From the NCBI RefSeq assembly GCF_036053395.1, contig NZ_CP107942.1, forward strand, positions 1,578,501 to 1,642,500: a stretch of 64,000 bases of DNA, in the 5' to 3' direction. Positions 17,059 to 25,583 of the stretch are shown one piece after another (the stretch's first letter is position 1; each line of letters opens with the position of its first letter). This DNA is from Actinoplanes sp. NBC_00393 (GTDB lineage: Bacteria; Actinomycetota; Actinomycetes; Mycobacteriales; Micromonosporaceae). The position numbers and the translations under genes were made by a program. Below the pieces are notes generated by a model. That model saw nothing but the letters and a program-made list of their open reading frames with translations, did no database searches and was not told where the DNA came from.

Positions 17059-18026
17059 TTCTGGAACCTCGTCAAGAGTGCGGCCAGGACGACGACGAAG
17101 CCCACGGCGAGGGGCTGGTAGAACTGCGAGACGCCGAGCAGGGTGAGCCCGTTGGTGAGGGCGGTGAGCAGCAGCGCGCCGATCACCGGGCCGAGGATGG
17201 TGGCCCGCCCGCCGAGCAGGCTGACGCCGCCGAGGACGACCGCGGCGACCGAGTTGAGCAGGAACGACGTGTTGGAGGCGGGTTCGGCCGCGCCGACCCG
17301 GGCGATCAGCAGGATGGCGCCGACCCCGGCGAGCAGGCCGGCGATCGTGTAGACGGCGATCTTGATGCGGGCGGTGCTGATGCCGGTCGCGGTGGCCGCT
17401 TCGGCGGAACCACCGGTGGCCAGCACATGGGTGCCGAACCGGGTCCAGAACAGCAGCCCGTGCGCGGCGACCGCGAGCACCGCGGCGATGATGACCGGCC
17501 AGCCGAAGATGCCGATCCCGCCGGTGGCCAGCTTGAGCAGGAAGGTGTTGACGATGGTGACCGGCTTGCCGTCGGCCAGGATCAGGGCGGCGCCGGACGC
17601 GGCTGACAGCATGCCGAGGGTGACGATGAAGTCGGTGATCTTGCCCTTGGCGATGATCGAGCCGTTTATCAGGCCGGCGGCGCCGGCCGCGACGACGGCG
17701 GCCAGGCCAGAGCCGAGCACGCCCCAGCCGGCGGTGTACGTCTGCCCGAACACGACCGCGCCGAGGGTCATCACCGAGGCGACCGACAGGTCGATGCCGC
17801 CGGTGGCGACGACGAAGGTCTGACCGAGCGCCAGGACCACCAGGATCGCGGCGGCGACCAGCATCGAGGCGATGTTGCCGGTGCTCAGGAAGGTCGGATT
17901 GAGGATCTGGAAGACGACGACCAGCAGCACCAGGCCGACGGCGGCGGCCCACTCGGCCCAGAAGCCGAGGTCGGTGAGGCGATGTGTCCAGGATTGTCCG
18001 GCAGGCTTGACGGCGGTGGCGGTCAT
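17055..18026 (-). CDS. Sugar ABC transporter permease (FrcC/RbsC-like)
   Basis: The 323-residue protein has eight to ten hydrophobic helices and the family landmarks FVVATGGIDLSVASVM and RFGTHVLATGGSAEAATATGI, the latter being the cytoplasmic coupling segment that contacts the ATPase. It forms the channel for a carbohydrate ABC importer of the CUT2 class. It lies directly after the binding-protein gene (3-bp gap) and overlaps the ATPase gene by 4 bp. Confidence 0.93.
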   Translation of the reverse strand: MTATAVKPAGQSWTHRLTDLGFWAEWAAAVGLVLLVVVFQILNPTFLSTGNIASMLVAAAILVVLALGQTFVVATGGIDLSVASVMTLGAVVFGQTYTAGWGVLGSGLAAVVAAGAAGLINGSIIAKGKITDFIVTLGMLSAASGAALILADGKPVTIVNTFLLKLATGGIGIFGWPVIIAAVLAVAAHGLLFWTRFGTHVLATGGSAEAATATGISTARIKIAVYTIAGLLAGVGAILLIARVGAAEPASNTSFLLNSVAAVVLGGVSLLGGRATILGPVIGALLLTALTNGLTLLGVSQFYQPLAVGFVVVLAALLTRFQK

Positions 18027-18029
18027 CGC

Positions 18030-19055
18030 TCAGCCCACCAGCGACTTGAACGGGTCGGCGTACTCACCGAACGGCTTCGGGGTGGCGGCCAGCGCCTTCT
18101 CCGCGTTCTCCGCGGTGACCACCTCGACCGGCGCCTCCACGTTGGGCGGCAGGGTGGCGCCCTTGGCGGCGGCCTGGCAGGCCTCCATGCCCATCTGCCC
18201 GATCGCGTACGGGTACTGCGCCACGGTCGCGTCCAGCTGCCCGGCCTTGACCGCTTCCAGCGCGTCCTTGATGCCGTCGACGCTGATCACCTTGACCTGC
18301 CCGGTCTTCCCGGCAGTCGCGACCGCCCGGGACACGCCGAGACCCATGTCGTCGTTGGCGACGAAGAAGCCCTTCAGATCCGGCTGGGCGCGCAGGATGT
18401 TGGTGGCCTGGGTGAGGGCTTCCTGCCGCTCCCAGTTCGCCGCGACGGTCTGGACCAGGGTCAGCTTGCCGGTGGTGGCCTTGGTGAAGCCCTCGATGCG
18501 GGCGCCGGAGGTGACGTCACCGGCGATGCCGCCGATCGCGGCCACGTTGCCCTCGGGCACCAGCTTCAGCATCTGCTCGCCGGCTTTCTCCCCGGCGGAG
18601 ACGTTGTTGGTGCCGATGTACGTCGCGGGCGTCGCGTTGGCGGCCTTGGCAGCTTCCGCGTCGACCGGGCTGTCGATGTTGACGATCGTCTTCTTCTGGG
18701 CGGCGAGCTGGGCCATGCCCTGGATCAGGTTGGTGCCGGAGATCGGGTTGACGATGTAGCACCCGTAGTCCTGCCCGGCCAGCCCGGTCAGCTTGTCGGC
18801 CTGCCCGGTGGTGTCGGTGATCGAGGTGGCGGCCTGCACGGTGACTTCGGTCCCGGAGGCCTTGGCCTGGTCGTTGATGCCGCTCTCCATGGTCTGGAAG
18901 AACGGGTTGTCGAGGCCCTTGATGACTGCCGCGACCTTGGGGTTGCCGGCGGCGCCGGAGCTGCCGTCATCGGCGGAGTTGCAGGCGGTGATCAGGGCGA
19001 GGGCGGCGACGGTGGCGCCGGCGGCGACGCCCCGGCGCAACGCGGTGCGTGGCAT
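18030..19055 (-). CDS. Sugar-binding lipoprotein of the ABC importer (FrcB-like)
   Basis: The 341-residue protein begins with a lipoprotein signal peptide ending in the lipobox LITAC (Cys25). The mature part is a periplasmic-binding-protein type 1 fold (KVAAVIKGLDNPFFQTMESG, then VISVDGIKDALEAVKAGQ), as in ribose, fructose and allose binding proteins. It would capture a monosaccharide outside the membrane and deliver it to the permease. It is the first gene of the operon and faces the divergent ROK regulator across a region with a perfect palindrome. Confidence 0.93.
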   Translation of the reverse strand: MPRTALRRGVAAGATVAALALITACNSADDGSSGAAGNPKVAAVIKGLDNPFFQTMESGINDQAKASGTEVTVQAATSITDTTGQADKLTGLAGQDYGCYIVNPISGTNLIQGMAQLAAQKKTIVNIDSPVDAEAAKAANATPATYIGTNNVSAGEKAGEQMLKLVPEGNVAAIGGIAGDVTSGARIEGFTKATTGKLTLVQTVAANWERQEALTQATNILRAQPDLKGFFVANDDMGLGVSRAVATAGKTGQVKVISVDGIKDALEAVKAGQLDATVAQYPYAIGQMGMEACQAAAKGATLPPNVEAPVEVVTAENAEKALAATPKPFGEYADPFKSLVG

Positions 19056-19119
19056 GGGAGGGGTCCTTCCGGAGGGGGTTTCGTCGATTGAACGCTCGAC
19101 TTATGACGGCTGTCAAGCA

Positions 19120-19135
19120 AAAGGTGCGCACCTTT
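19120..19135. promoter_or_regulatory. Perfect 16-bp palindrome, operator candidate for the ROK regulator
   Basis: The sequence aaaggtgcgcaccttt is a perfect palindrome between the start codons of the sugar-binding protein (19055, minus) and the ROK regulator (19168, plus). It lies 65 bp upstream of the operon and 33 bp upstream of the regulator, so one site could control both. Confidence 0.65.
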
Positions 19136-19167
19136 CGTTTAGTGAGTGAACGTAATAGGATCGCGGC

Positions 19168-20349
19168 GTGTCCACGACCGCGTCGCCACTCGCCGTCGCC
19201 GGTCTCGGCGACGTGCTCCAGCTCTTCCGCACCGAGCCGACCCTGACCCGCGCCGACGTCATAGCCCTGACCGGCCTGTCCCGCTCGACCGTCAACCAGC
19301 GGCTCGACGCGCTGCTCGCCGCGGCGCTCGTCGTGCCCAGCGGCGAGGGCGCCCCTACCGGAGGACGCCCGGCCAGCCGGTTCGCCTTCAACAGCGACCG
19401 TGGTGTGCTGCTGGTCGCCGACGTGGGCGCGACCGGGATGCGGACCGCCCTGTGCAACCTGCGCGGCGAGGTCCGGCACGAGCGGGAGCAGCCCATCGAC
19501 GTGGCCAGCGGGCCGGAGCCGGTGCTCACCGCGGTCGACGAGGCGTTCCGGGCGCTGCTGGCCGAGGCCGGGCGGTCCGCGGGCGACGTGCACGGCATCG
19601 GCATCGACGTGCCCGGGCCGGTCGACTTCGACAGCGGGCAGGTGGTGAGCCCGCCGATAATGAGCGGCTGGGACAGGTACGACATCCGCGCCTGGTTCGC
19701 CGGCCGCTACGACTGCCCGGTGCTGGTCGACAAGGACGTCAACGCGATGGCCGTCGGGGAGCATCGCAGTGTCTACCCGGAGGTGCGGCAGTTACTCGTG
19801 GTCAAGGTGGGCACCGGTGTGGGTGCTGGGATGATCATCGACGGCGAGGTGTTCCGGGGCGCCGACGGCGCGGCCGGCGACATCGGGCACATTCAGCTCG
19901 CCGTCGGCGACACCGACAGCGAGCCGGTCTGCCGCTGCGGCAACACCGGGTGCGTGGAGGCGTACGCGGGTGGGTGGGCCCTGGTCCGTGACCTTGAGGT
20001 CTCCGGAGTCCAGGAGGCTCTGGCGCTGATCCGGACCGGTGACCTCGACGCGGTCCGGCTGGCCCGGCGTGCCGGGCGCATCCTCGGCCACGCCATCGCC
20101 GACGCGGTCAGCCTGCTCAACCCCAGCGTCGTGGTGATCGGGGGGCAGCTCGCCCAGATCGAGGAGCAGCTGTTCGCCGGCATCCGCGAGATGGTCTACC
20201 GCCGTTCCCTGCCGCTGGCCACCCGGCGCCTGACCATCGTGGCCACCACCCTCGGCCCGCGTTCCGGCCTGGTCGGCATGGCGCTGTTGCTGGTCGACAG
20301 CATCTTCGCGGCGCATCGCATCGACAGTCTGATCGCTCGGCAAGGTTGA
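19168..20349 (+). CDS. ROK-family transcriptional regulator
   Basis: The 393-residue protein starts with GTG. The N-terminal 70 residues form a winged helix (TRADVIALTGLSRSTVNQRL) and the remainder is a ROK sugar-kinase-like domain (VLLVADVGATGMRTALCNLRG) with the Cys-rich zinc motif CRCGNTGCVEAYAGG. Such regulators bind a sugar or sugar phosphate and repress neighbouring uptake operons. Its divergence from the FrcBCA-like operon makes it the likely local repressor. No separate kinase activity is implied, although the ATP-binding DVGATG is partly kept. Confidence 0.9.
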   Translation: MSTTASPLAVAGLGDVLQLFRTEPTLTRADVIALTGLSRSTVNQRLDALLAAALVVPSGEGAPTGGRPASRFAFNSDRGVLLVADVGATGMRTALCNLRGEVRHEREQPIDVASGPEPVLTAVDEAFRALLAEAGRSAGDVHGIGIDVPGPVDFDSGQVVSPPIMSGWDRYDIRAWFAGRYDCPVLVDKDVNAMAVGEHRSVYPEVRQLLVVKVGTGVGAGMIIDGEVFRGADGAAGDIGHIQLAVGDTDSEPVCRCGNTGCVEAYAGGWALVRDLEVSGVQEALALIRTGDLDAVRLARRAGRILGHAIADAVSLLNPSVVVIGGQLAQIEEQLFAGIREMVYRRSLPLATRRLTIVATTLGPRSGLVGMALLLVDSIFAAHRIDSLIARQG

Positions 20350-20377
20350 TTCGCCCGCAAGCGGGCAAGCACCACAC

Positions 20378-21559
20378 ATGCGAGCTTTGACATGGCAGGG
20401 CACGGCGAAGGTCTCCGTCGAGACCGTGCCCGATCCCCGGATACAGGAACCGACCGACGCCATCGTGCGGATCACCTCGACCGCGATCTGCGGCTCCGAC
20501 CTGCACCTCTACGACGTGCTCGGGATGTACATCGACCAGGGCGACATCCTCGGTCACGAGCCGATGGGCATCGTCGAGGAGGTCGGCGCCGAGGTCACCC
20601 ACATCAAGCCCGGCGATCGGGTGGTGATCCCGTTCAACATCTCCTGCGGGCACTGCTGGATGTGCACCCGCGGTTACTTCGCCCAGTGCGAAACCACCCA
20701 GAACGTCGACCAGGGCAAGGGTGCTTCCCTGTTCGGCTACACCAAGCTCTACGGTCAGGTGCCCGGCGGCCAGGCGCAGTACCTGCGGGTGCCGCAGGCC
20801 CAGTTCGGCCCGATCAAGGTGCCCGACCACCACCCCGACGAGCGCTTCCTGTTCCTCTCCGACGTGCTCACCACGTCGTGGCAGGCCGCCAAGTGGGCCG
20901 ACATCGAGCCCGGCAGCACCGTCTTCGTCACCGGCCTCGGCCCGATCGGCCAGATGAGCGCCCGCATCGCGCGCCACCTCGGCGCCGGCCGGGTGATCGC
21001 CTCGGACAGCGTGCCGGAACGCCTGGAGATGGCCCGCCGCAACGGCATCGAGGTGCTGAACGACTCCGAGGTGGACGTGCCCGCCGCGGTCCTGGACCTG
21101 ACCTCCGGCCGGGGCGCGGACAGCGTCATCGAGTCGGTCGGCATGGAGGCGCACGGTTCGCCGATCCAGGCGGCCGCGGTCAAGGCGGCCGGCATGCTGC
21201 CGGACAAGCTTGCCCGCAAGGCGGTCGAGACCGCCGGGATCGACCGGCTGGCCGCGCTCAACACGGCCTTCGCCGCGGTCCGCCGGGCCGGCACGGTGTC
21301 GATCATCGGGGTGTACGGCGGGAACGCCGACCCGATCCCGATGATGGACCTGTTCGACAAGGGTGTGACCCTGCGGATGGGCCAGGCGCACGTGAAGCGC
21401 TGGGTCGACGACATCATGCCGCTGCTCACCGGCGACGACGACCCGCTCGGCGTGGACGACCTGGTCACCCACCAGCTGCCGCTGGAGGAGGCGCCGCACG
21501 CCTACGAGATCTTCAAGCACAAGGAGGACGGCTGCATCAAGGTGGTCCTCAAGCCGTAG
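20378..21559 (+). CDS. Zinc-dependent alcohol dehydrogenase (formaldehyde-dehydrogenase-like)
   Basis: The 393-residue MDR-family enzyme has the catalytic zinc ligands in AICGSDLHLYD and GHEP, the structural-zinc cysteine cluster in SCGHCWMCTRGYFAQC, and an NAD(P)-binding GLGPIGQ. Length and features such as MRALTWQGTAKVSVE match the glutathione-independent formaldehyde dehydrogenase / threonine-dehydrogenase-like branch used widely by actinomycetes; the physiological alcohol or aldehyde is unknown. It follows the ROK gene by 28 bp but seems functionally separate. It overlaps the convergent HxlR gene by 11 bp. Confidence 0.88.
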   Translation: MRALTWQGTAKVSVETVPDPRIQEPTDAIVRITSTAICGSDLHLYDVLGMYIDQGDILGHEPMGIVEEVGAEVTHIKPGDRVVIPFNISCGHCWMCTRGYFAQCETTQNVDQGKGASLFGYTKLYGQVPGGQAQYLRVPQAQFGPIKVPDHHPDERFLFLSDVLTTSWQAAKWADIEPGSTVFVTGLGPIGQMSARIARHLGAGRVIASDSVPERLEMARRNGIEVLNDSEVDVPAAVLDLTSGRGADSVIESVGMEAHGSPIQAAAVKAAGMLPDKLARKAVETAGIDRLAALNTAFAAVRRAGTVSIIGVYGGNADPIPMMDLFDKGVTLRMGQAHVKRWVDDIMPLLTGDDDPLGVDDLVTHQLPLEEAPHAYEIFKHKEDGCIKVVLKP

Positions 21560-21914
21560 GCGGCGCCACCTCGACGAGAGTGCCCTCGGCAGCCAGGCGC
21601 TTGACCCGCTGCTCGCCCCAGGCGCCGAGCGCGCCGAGGGCCTCGTTGAGCGAGACGCCGTCCGGCGTCAACGAATACTCCACCCGGGGCGGCACCTCCC
21701 GGTAGATCTCGCGGTGGACGAGCCCGTCCTCCTCCATCTCGCGCAGGTGCTGGACCAGCATCTTCTCGCTGACCCCTGGCAGCGCCCGGCGCAGCTCCCC
21801 GAAGCGCCGGGTCCGGTAGTTGTCCAGCTCCCAGAGGATCAGCGACTTCCACTTGCCGGTGACCACGTCCATCCCGGCGTCGATCCCACAGATGTACGGC
21901 CCGCGCCTGCCCAT
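21549..21914 (-). CDS. HxlR-family transcriptional regulator
   Basis: The 121-residue protein is a bare HxlR winged helix: CGIDAGMDVVTGKWKSLIL, FGELRRALPGVSEKML and the wing REVPPRVEYSLTPDG. It has the conserved N-terminal Cys (Cys9) that in some relatives senses electrophiles. It is divergent from a fossil and an intact imine-reductase-like gene, an arrangement in which HxlR proteins commonly control the oxidoreductase. Confidence 0.9.
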   Translation of the reverse strand: MGRRGPYICGIDAGMDVVTGKWKSLILWELDNYRTRRFGELRRALPGVSEKMLVQHLREMEEDGLVHREIYREVPPRVEYSLTPDGVSLNEALGALGAWGEQRVKRLAAEGTLVEVAPPTA

Positions 21915-21989
21915 GCTTACCTCCAGGTAAGTACCGCACTATTTAGTGGGTACTTGTTCGGCCTGACGGTACTCGCGAACCATGAGGGC

Positions 21990-22114
21990 ATGTCAATCTT
22001 TCTGGGCCTGGGAGCGATGGGCACGGCCCTGGTCGGCCCGGCGCCGCGCTCTTCTGCAGCGGCTCGGAAGCCGTCTTCACCGAGCACCGCGAGGAACTGA
22101 GGAGCACCCGATGA
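21990..22114 (+). pseudogene. Remnant of an imine-reductase-like NAD(P)-dependent oxidoreductase gene
   Basis: The reading frame from ATG 21990 begins MSIFLGLGAMGTALV, the start of a beta-hydroxyacid-dehydrogenase/imine-reductase Rossmann fold. It then leaves homology. A second frame just after it encodes PGAALFCSGSEAVFTEHREE, which aligns with [20 protein letters not shown] of the intact gene downstream. The piece therefore joins an N-terminus to a middle segment after an internal deletion and frameshift. The second frame ends in a TGA (22112-22114) that overlaps the start codon of the intact gene. Confidence 0.7.
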
Positions 22115-22983
22115 GCCAGGAACCAGTCACCGTGATCGGTCTCGGCCCGATGGGCCGGGCCATGGCCACCACCCTGCTGCGTGGCGGTCACCCGACGACC
22201 GTCTGGAACCGTACGCCCGGACGCGCCGACGACCTGGTCGAAGCCGGAGCGACGCTGGCGGCCACGCCGGGTGACGCGGTGGCGGCCAGCCCGGTGACCA
22301 TTCTGAGCCTCACCGACTACGCCGCGATGTACCAGATCCTCGACGGCGCCGACCTGACCGGCCGGGACCTGGTCAACCTCAGCTCGGACACCCCTGACTC
22401 GTCCCGGGAGGCTGCCGCGTGGGCCGCCGGGCGCGGCGCCCGCTTCCTCACCGGCGGCATCATGGTGCCGGCCCCGGCAGTCGGCAACCCCGGGGCGTAC
22501 GTCTACTACAGCGGCCCCGGCGAGCTGTTCATGGCCCACGAGGCGGCGCTGCGACTGATCGGCGAACCGCGCTACCTCGGCGCGGACCCGGGCCTGGCCC
22601 AGCTCTTCTACCAGGCCCACCTCGACGTCTTCCTCACCGCACTCTCCGGCCTGCTGCACGCGACCGCCCTGGTGACCGCGGCGGGCGTCCCCGCGTCGGA
22701 CTTCCTGACCGACGCGATGACCACCCTCACCGACATCCCGGCGATGGTCGGCAGCGGCGCCGAACTGGCCGCCGTCCTGACGGCAGGCGAACACCCGGGC
22801 GACCTGAGCAACGCCCTGATGATGGGCGCCACCGCCGACCACATCCTGCGCACCAGCGAGAAGGCCGGCGTCGACCGCGAGCTGCCGGCCGCGGTCAAGT
22901 CGCACTACGACCGGGCGATCGCGGCCGGCCTCGGCAAGCGCGACTGGACCGCCCTGTACGAGGTGATCAGGGCTCGGGGCTGA
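22111..22983 (+). CDS. NAD(P)-dependent oxidoreductase, imine-reductase/6PGDH-like
   Basis: The 290-residue protein has the N-terminal Rossmann motif [12 protein letters not shown] and [15 protein letters not shown] (an Arg after the second strand favours NADP). The middle segment is [21 protein letters not shown] and the C-terminal domain is helical, as in the NADPH-dependent reductive aminase/imine reductase family. The start at 22111 is supported by ggag 7 bp upstream. It is probably controlled by the divergent HxlR protein. A decayed paralogue lies immediately upstream. The 3' end overlaps the convergent CobW-like gene by 17 bp. Confidence 0.88.
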   Translation: MSQEPVTVIGLGPMGRAMATTLLRGGHPTTVWNRTPGRADDLVEAGATLAATPGDAVAASPVTILSLTDYAAMYQILDGADLTGRDLVNLSSDTPDSSREAAAWAAGRGARFLTGGIMVPAPAVGNPGAYVYYSGPGELFMAHEAALRLIGEPRYLGADPGLAQLFYQAHLDVFLTALSGLLHATALVTAAGVPASDFLTDAMTTLTDIPAMVGSGAELAAVLTAGEHPGDLSNALMMGATADHILRTSEKAGVDRELPAAVKSHYDRAIAAGLGKRDWTALYEVIRARG

Positions 22984-24184
22984 GCGGGAAGCAGCCGGCG
23001 AACGGGTCGGGCAGCTGCCGCCAGGCGTCCGACCCGTCGGCCAGCTCGTCGTCGCTCAGCAGGCAGGCGTCCAGCAGGCCGGTGATCCAGGTGTGGTCCA
23101 GGTGCAGGCCGATCAGGGCGAGGGTGGTCTGCCGGTCGCCGTAGTACGGGTCCCAGTCCAGGTCGGCGGCGAGCCGGCGCTGGTCGCTCGTCTCGGTCCA
23201 GCGCTCCACCGGCAGGGCGGCCAGCCAGTAGCCGAGCGTGCCGAGGCTGACCCCGCCACCGGCGCACTCGAAGGCGAGCACCGCGTCCGGCTGGCTGGCC
23301 AGCCAGAACTGGCCCCGCCCGCGCAGGGCGTGCTCGGTCAGCTGCTCCAGGGCGTCGTGCAGGCGCTGCGGGTGGAACGGCCGGCGGGTCCGGAACAGGA
23401 TCGAGGCCACCCCGTCGGCGTCCGGGTCGTGCACGGCGATCGGGCGTCCCTCGAGCGCCAGGCCGAGCATGCCCGGCCGCTCCGGGTCGTGCCGGCCGGT
23501 GCGCCGGACGTTGGCGTGCAGCGCGGTGCAGTCCAGCGTCGGCGACGGTCCCACGTGGACCTGCACCGCCCACGGCGCCAGCCGGTGCACCAGCGTGGCG
23601 AGCCGGTGCGACTCGTGCTGATCGGTGTCCGGCCGGTTCCAGAGGATCACGGTGTCGCAGAACTCGACCTGGTGCGCGACCACCTCGGCGACCGCGCGGT
23701 GGTCGTCCTCGGCGGCGTGCAGGTCACGGTGGCGCAGGTCGTCGGTGCTGGCCAGGTCGTCGAGGAAGCGGTCCGCGTCGACCACCGTCACATACGAGTC
23801 GAACCGCAGCGCGTCGAGCACCGGCGCGCAGGCCGAGGCGACCGCTTCCGGTTCCACCGTGGAAGGCAGGACGAGCAGGAGATCACTGCCGGGACGGGTA
23901 CGCGCGAGGCGTACCAGGGTCGGCAGCACGTCCTCGCGCAGCGTGCAGGAGACACAGCCGTGCTGGAGTTCGACGTCGGCCTGCCCCAGGACGGCGGTCG
24001 CGGTCTCCACCCGGCGGCGGACCACGCCGTCGCGGATGTCGGCGATGTCGTGGCCGACCGCGACGAGACGCTCGTCGGCGATCAGCAGGGCACGGGCGGC
24101 GGCCTGCACCGCGCCGGGGGAGAAGCCGGACAGCACGGTCACCGCTGTCCGTTGGTCCACCGGCGCGGGCAGCACTGGGGTCAT
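22967..24184 (-). CDS. CobW/COG0523-like protein lacking a P-loop, Zur-box associated
   Basis: The 405-residue product resembles CobW-family metal chaperones. It keeps [16 protein letters not shown] at the N-terminus, [16 protein letters not shown] (the CxxC metal site region), [14 protein letters not shown] and the C-terminal CobW_C domain ([29 protein letters not shown]). But the Walker A Gly-Lys-Thr is absent: the position reads [10 protein letters not shown]. The start was set at ATG 24184 because the alternative at 24229 would put the Zur-like box inside the gene. The divergent zinc-free ribosomal proteins suggest a role in zinc shortage. Confidence 0.85.
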   Translation of the reverse strand: MTPVLPAPVDQRTAVTVLSGFSPGAVQAAARALLIADERLVAVGHDIADIRDGVVRRRVETATAVLGQADVELQHGCVSCTLREDVLPTLVRLARTRPGSDLLLVLPSTVEPEAVASACAPVLDALRFDSYVTVVDADRFLDDLASTDDLRHRDLHAAEDDHRAVAEVVAHQVEFCDTVILWNRPDTDQHESHRLATLVHRLAPWAVQVHVGPSPTLDCTALHANVRRTGRHDPERPGMLGLALEGRPIAVHDPDADGVASILFRTRRPFHPQRLHDALEQLTEHALRGRGQFWLASQPDAVLAFECAGGGVSLGTLGYWLAALPVERWTETSDQRRLAADLDWDPYYGDRQTTLALIGLHLDHTWITGLLDACLLSDDELADGSDAWRQLPDPFAGCFPLSPEP

Positions 24185-24213
24185 CGGGTTGCTACTCACC
24201 GCCCCATTGTTAT

Positions 24214-24228
24214 TGGAAACGGTTTTCA
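24214..24228. promoter_or_regulatory. Zur-box-like palindrome between cobW-like gene and rpmB
   Basis: The 15-bp site tggaaacggttttca has the inverted TGAAAA-type arms of actinobacterial Zur operators. It lies 16 bp before the rpmB start and 29 bp before the preferred start of the CobW-like gene. Zur represses zinc-free ribosomal protein operons and COG0523 genes in related organisms, so zinc-dependent repression of both transcripts is expected. Confidence 0.75.
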
Positions 24229-24244
24229 TTGTAAAGTCGCCACC

Positions 24245-24478
24245 ATGTCCAACGTCTGCGACGTGACCGGCAAAGCGCCGAGCTTCGGCAACGCCGTGTC
24301 CCACTCACACCGCCGCACCCGGCGCCGCTGGAACCCCAACGTCCAGCGCCGCCGCTTCCGCCTCGCCGACGGGCGCACCGTCCGGCTCAACGTCAGCACC
24401 ACCGGAATCAAGATCATCGACCGGGACGGCATCGACTCGGTCGTGGCCCGGCTCCGCGCCCGCGGGGTGCAGATCTGA
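24245..24478 (+). CDS. rpmB: Ribosomal protein bL28, zinc-independent paralogue
   Basis: The 77-residue protein is a complete bL28 ([20 protein letters not shown], then [17 protein letters not shown]). It has a single cysteine and no CxxC pairs, so it is the zinc-free form. Under zinc starvation such copies replace the zinc-containing version and free zinc. It is the first gene of a translationally coupled set (stop/start overlap of one base with rpmG) behind a Zur-like box. Confidence 0.92.
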   Translation: MSNVCDVTGKAPSFGNAVSHSHRRTRRRWNPNVQRRRFRLADGRTVRLNVSTTGIKIIDRDGIDSVVARLRARGVQI

Positions 24479-24645
24479 TGGCCAGGAGCACCGACATCCG
24501 GCCCGTGATCAAGCTGCGCAGCACGGCTGGGACCGGCTACACGTACGTCACCCGCAAGAACCGCCGCACCAACCCGGACCGGCTGGTGCTGCGCAAATAC
24601 GACCCGCTGGTCCGCCGGCACGTCGACTTCCGGGAGGACCGCTGA
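24478..24645 (+). CDS. rpmG: Ribosomal protein bL33, zinc-independent paralogue
   Basis: The 55-residue protein starts at ATG 24478 inside the rpmB stop (TGATG) and ends at 24645. [20 protein letters not shown] and the C-terminal [16 protein letters not shown] are typical of bL33. It has no cysteines at all, marking it as the zinc-free form. The next gene starts inside its stop codon, again as TGATG. Confidence 0.92.
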   Translation: MARSTDIRPVIKLRSTAGTGYTYVTRKNRRTNPDRLVLRKYDPLVRRHVDFREDR

Positions 24646-24950
24646 TGGCCCGCCGCAGCCTCACCGAGCGTGAGAAGCGCCGCACCGAGCTGGCCGGCCA
24701 CTACGCCGACCGGCGCGCCGAACTGAAACGGCTGATCTCCGCACCCGGCACCGACCCGGGCGTGCGCGCGGACGCCGTACGCCGGCTCTCCTCCCTGCCC
24801 CGCGACTCCAGCCCGTCGCGCCGTCGCAACCGTGACCAGATCGACGGCCGGCCGCGTGGCGTGCTCTCCCGCTTCGGCCTGTCCCGGGTCCGCTTCCGGG
24901 AGCTGGCGCTGCGCGGCGAGCTGCCCGGCGTACGCAAAGCGTCCTGGTGA
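24645..24950 (+). CDS. rpsN: Ribosomal protein uS14, long zinc-independent form
   Basis: The 101-residue protein is the long uS14 without the zinc-binding cysteines (ends in [19 protein letters not shown]). It completes the rpmB-rpmG-rpsN trio of zinc-free replacements and is followed at once by a strong hairpin terminator. Confidence 0.92.
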   Translation: MARRSLTEREKRRTELAGHYADRRAELKRLISAPGTDPGVRADAVRRLSSLPRDSSPSRRRNRDQIDGRPRGVLSRFGLSRVRFRELALRGELPGVRKASW

Positions 24951-24955
24951 ATCCC

Positions 24956-24990
24956 CGGGCGGGCCGGACCGATGAGTTCCGGCCCGCCCG
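24956..24990 (+). terminator. Terminator hairpin after rpsN
   Basis: Perfect 13-bp arms (24956-24968 and 24978-24990) enclose a 9-base loop, beginning 5 bp after the rpsN stop. There is no T-tract, as is usual in actinobacteria. Confidence 0.75.
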
Positions 24991-25028
24991 ATGGTCCTAC
25001 CCCGGAGGGACCACTTCGAGGAGGAACC

Positions 25029-25568
25029 ATGCGCAAGGTCGTGCTCTACTCGCTGCTGTCCACGGACGGCGTCGCCGAGTCCCCGGACGACTACGTGTTC
25101 GACTGGGACGACGTGATGGACGCCAATCTCGCCGAGGTCATCGGCACCCAGGACGCGGTGCTGCTCGGCCGGTGCAGCTACGACGAGTGGGCCTCCTACT
25201 GGCCGGCCGCCGAGCACGAGCCGTTCGCGAGTTTCATCAACGGCGTCCGCAAGTACGTCTTCACCGCCACCGAGCCGGACGTGCCGTGGGCCGGAACCAC
25301 GGTGGTGGCCGAGCCCGCCGCCAAGTACGTCCGCGACCTCAAGGAGCAGCCCGGCGGCGACATCGGCGTCCACGGCAGCATCCGCCTGGCCCGCTCGCTG
25401 CTCGCCGCCGACGTCGTCGACGAGTTGCGGCTGGTCATCGCGCCGACGGTGCTCGGCCACGGCCGCAAACTCTTCGAGAACGGCGACTCCCAGCGCCGCC
25501 TCACGCTCACCCGGGCGCAGGCCACCCCGTCCGGGGCGGTCCTGGCCGACTACACGGTCCGGCACTGA
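25029..25568 (+). CDS. Dihydrofolate-reductase-family protein (RibD C-terminal-like)
   Basis: The 179-residue protein starts with MRKVVLYSLLSTDGVAESPD after a good aggagg site. It has the nucleotide-binding pattern of RibD_C/DHFR-like reductases (LLGRCSYDEWASYWP, GDIGVHGSIRLARSLL, DELRLVIAPTVLGHGRKLF). It is probably an NADPH-dependent reductase of unknown substrate, since these family members are not the folate enzyme itself. It lies 15 bp before the lycopene-cyclase-like gene but has no obvious link to it. Confidence 0.87.
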   Translation: MRKVVLYSLLSTDGVAESPDDYVFDWDDVMDANLAEVIGTQDAVLLGRCSYDEWASYWPAAEHEPFASFINGVRKYVFTATEPDVPWAGTTVVAEPAAKYVRDLKEQPGGDIGVHGSIRLARSLLAADVVDELRLVIAPTVLGHGRKLFENGDSQRRLTLTRAQATPSGAVLADYTVRH

Positions 25569-25583
25569 CGACATAATGGCGCG

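Noticed and set aside
20353..20366. Terminator between the ROK and alcohol dehydrogenase genes
   Set aside because: The inverted gcccgc/gcgggc pair has only a 2-base centre and short arms; too weak to call.
24245..24950. Main ribosomal protein operon
   Set aside because: The three genes are the cysteine-free paralogues and lack the usual ribosomal operon neighbours, so they are the zinc-starvation set.
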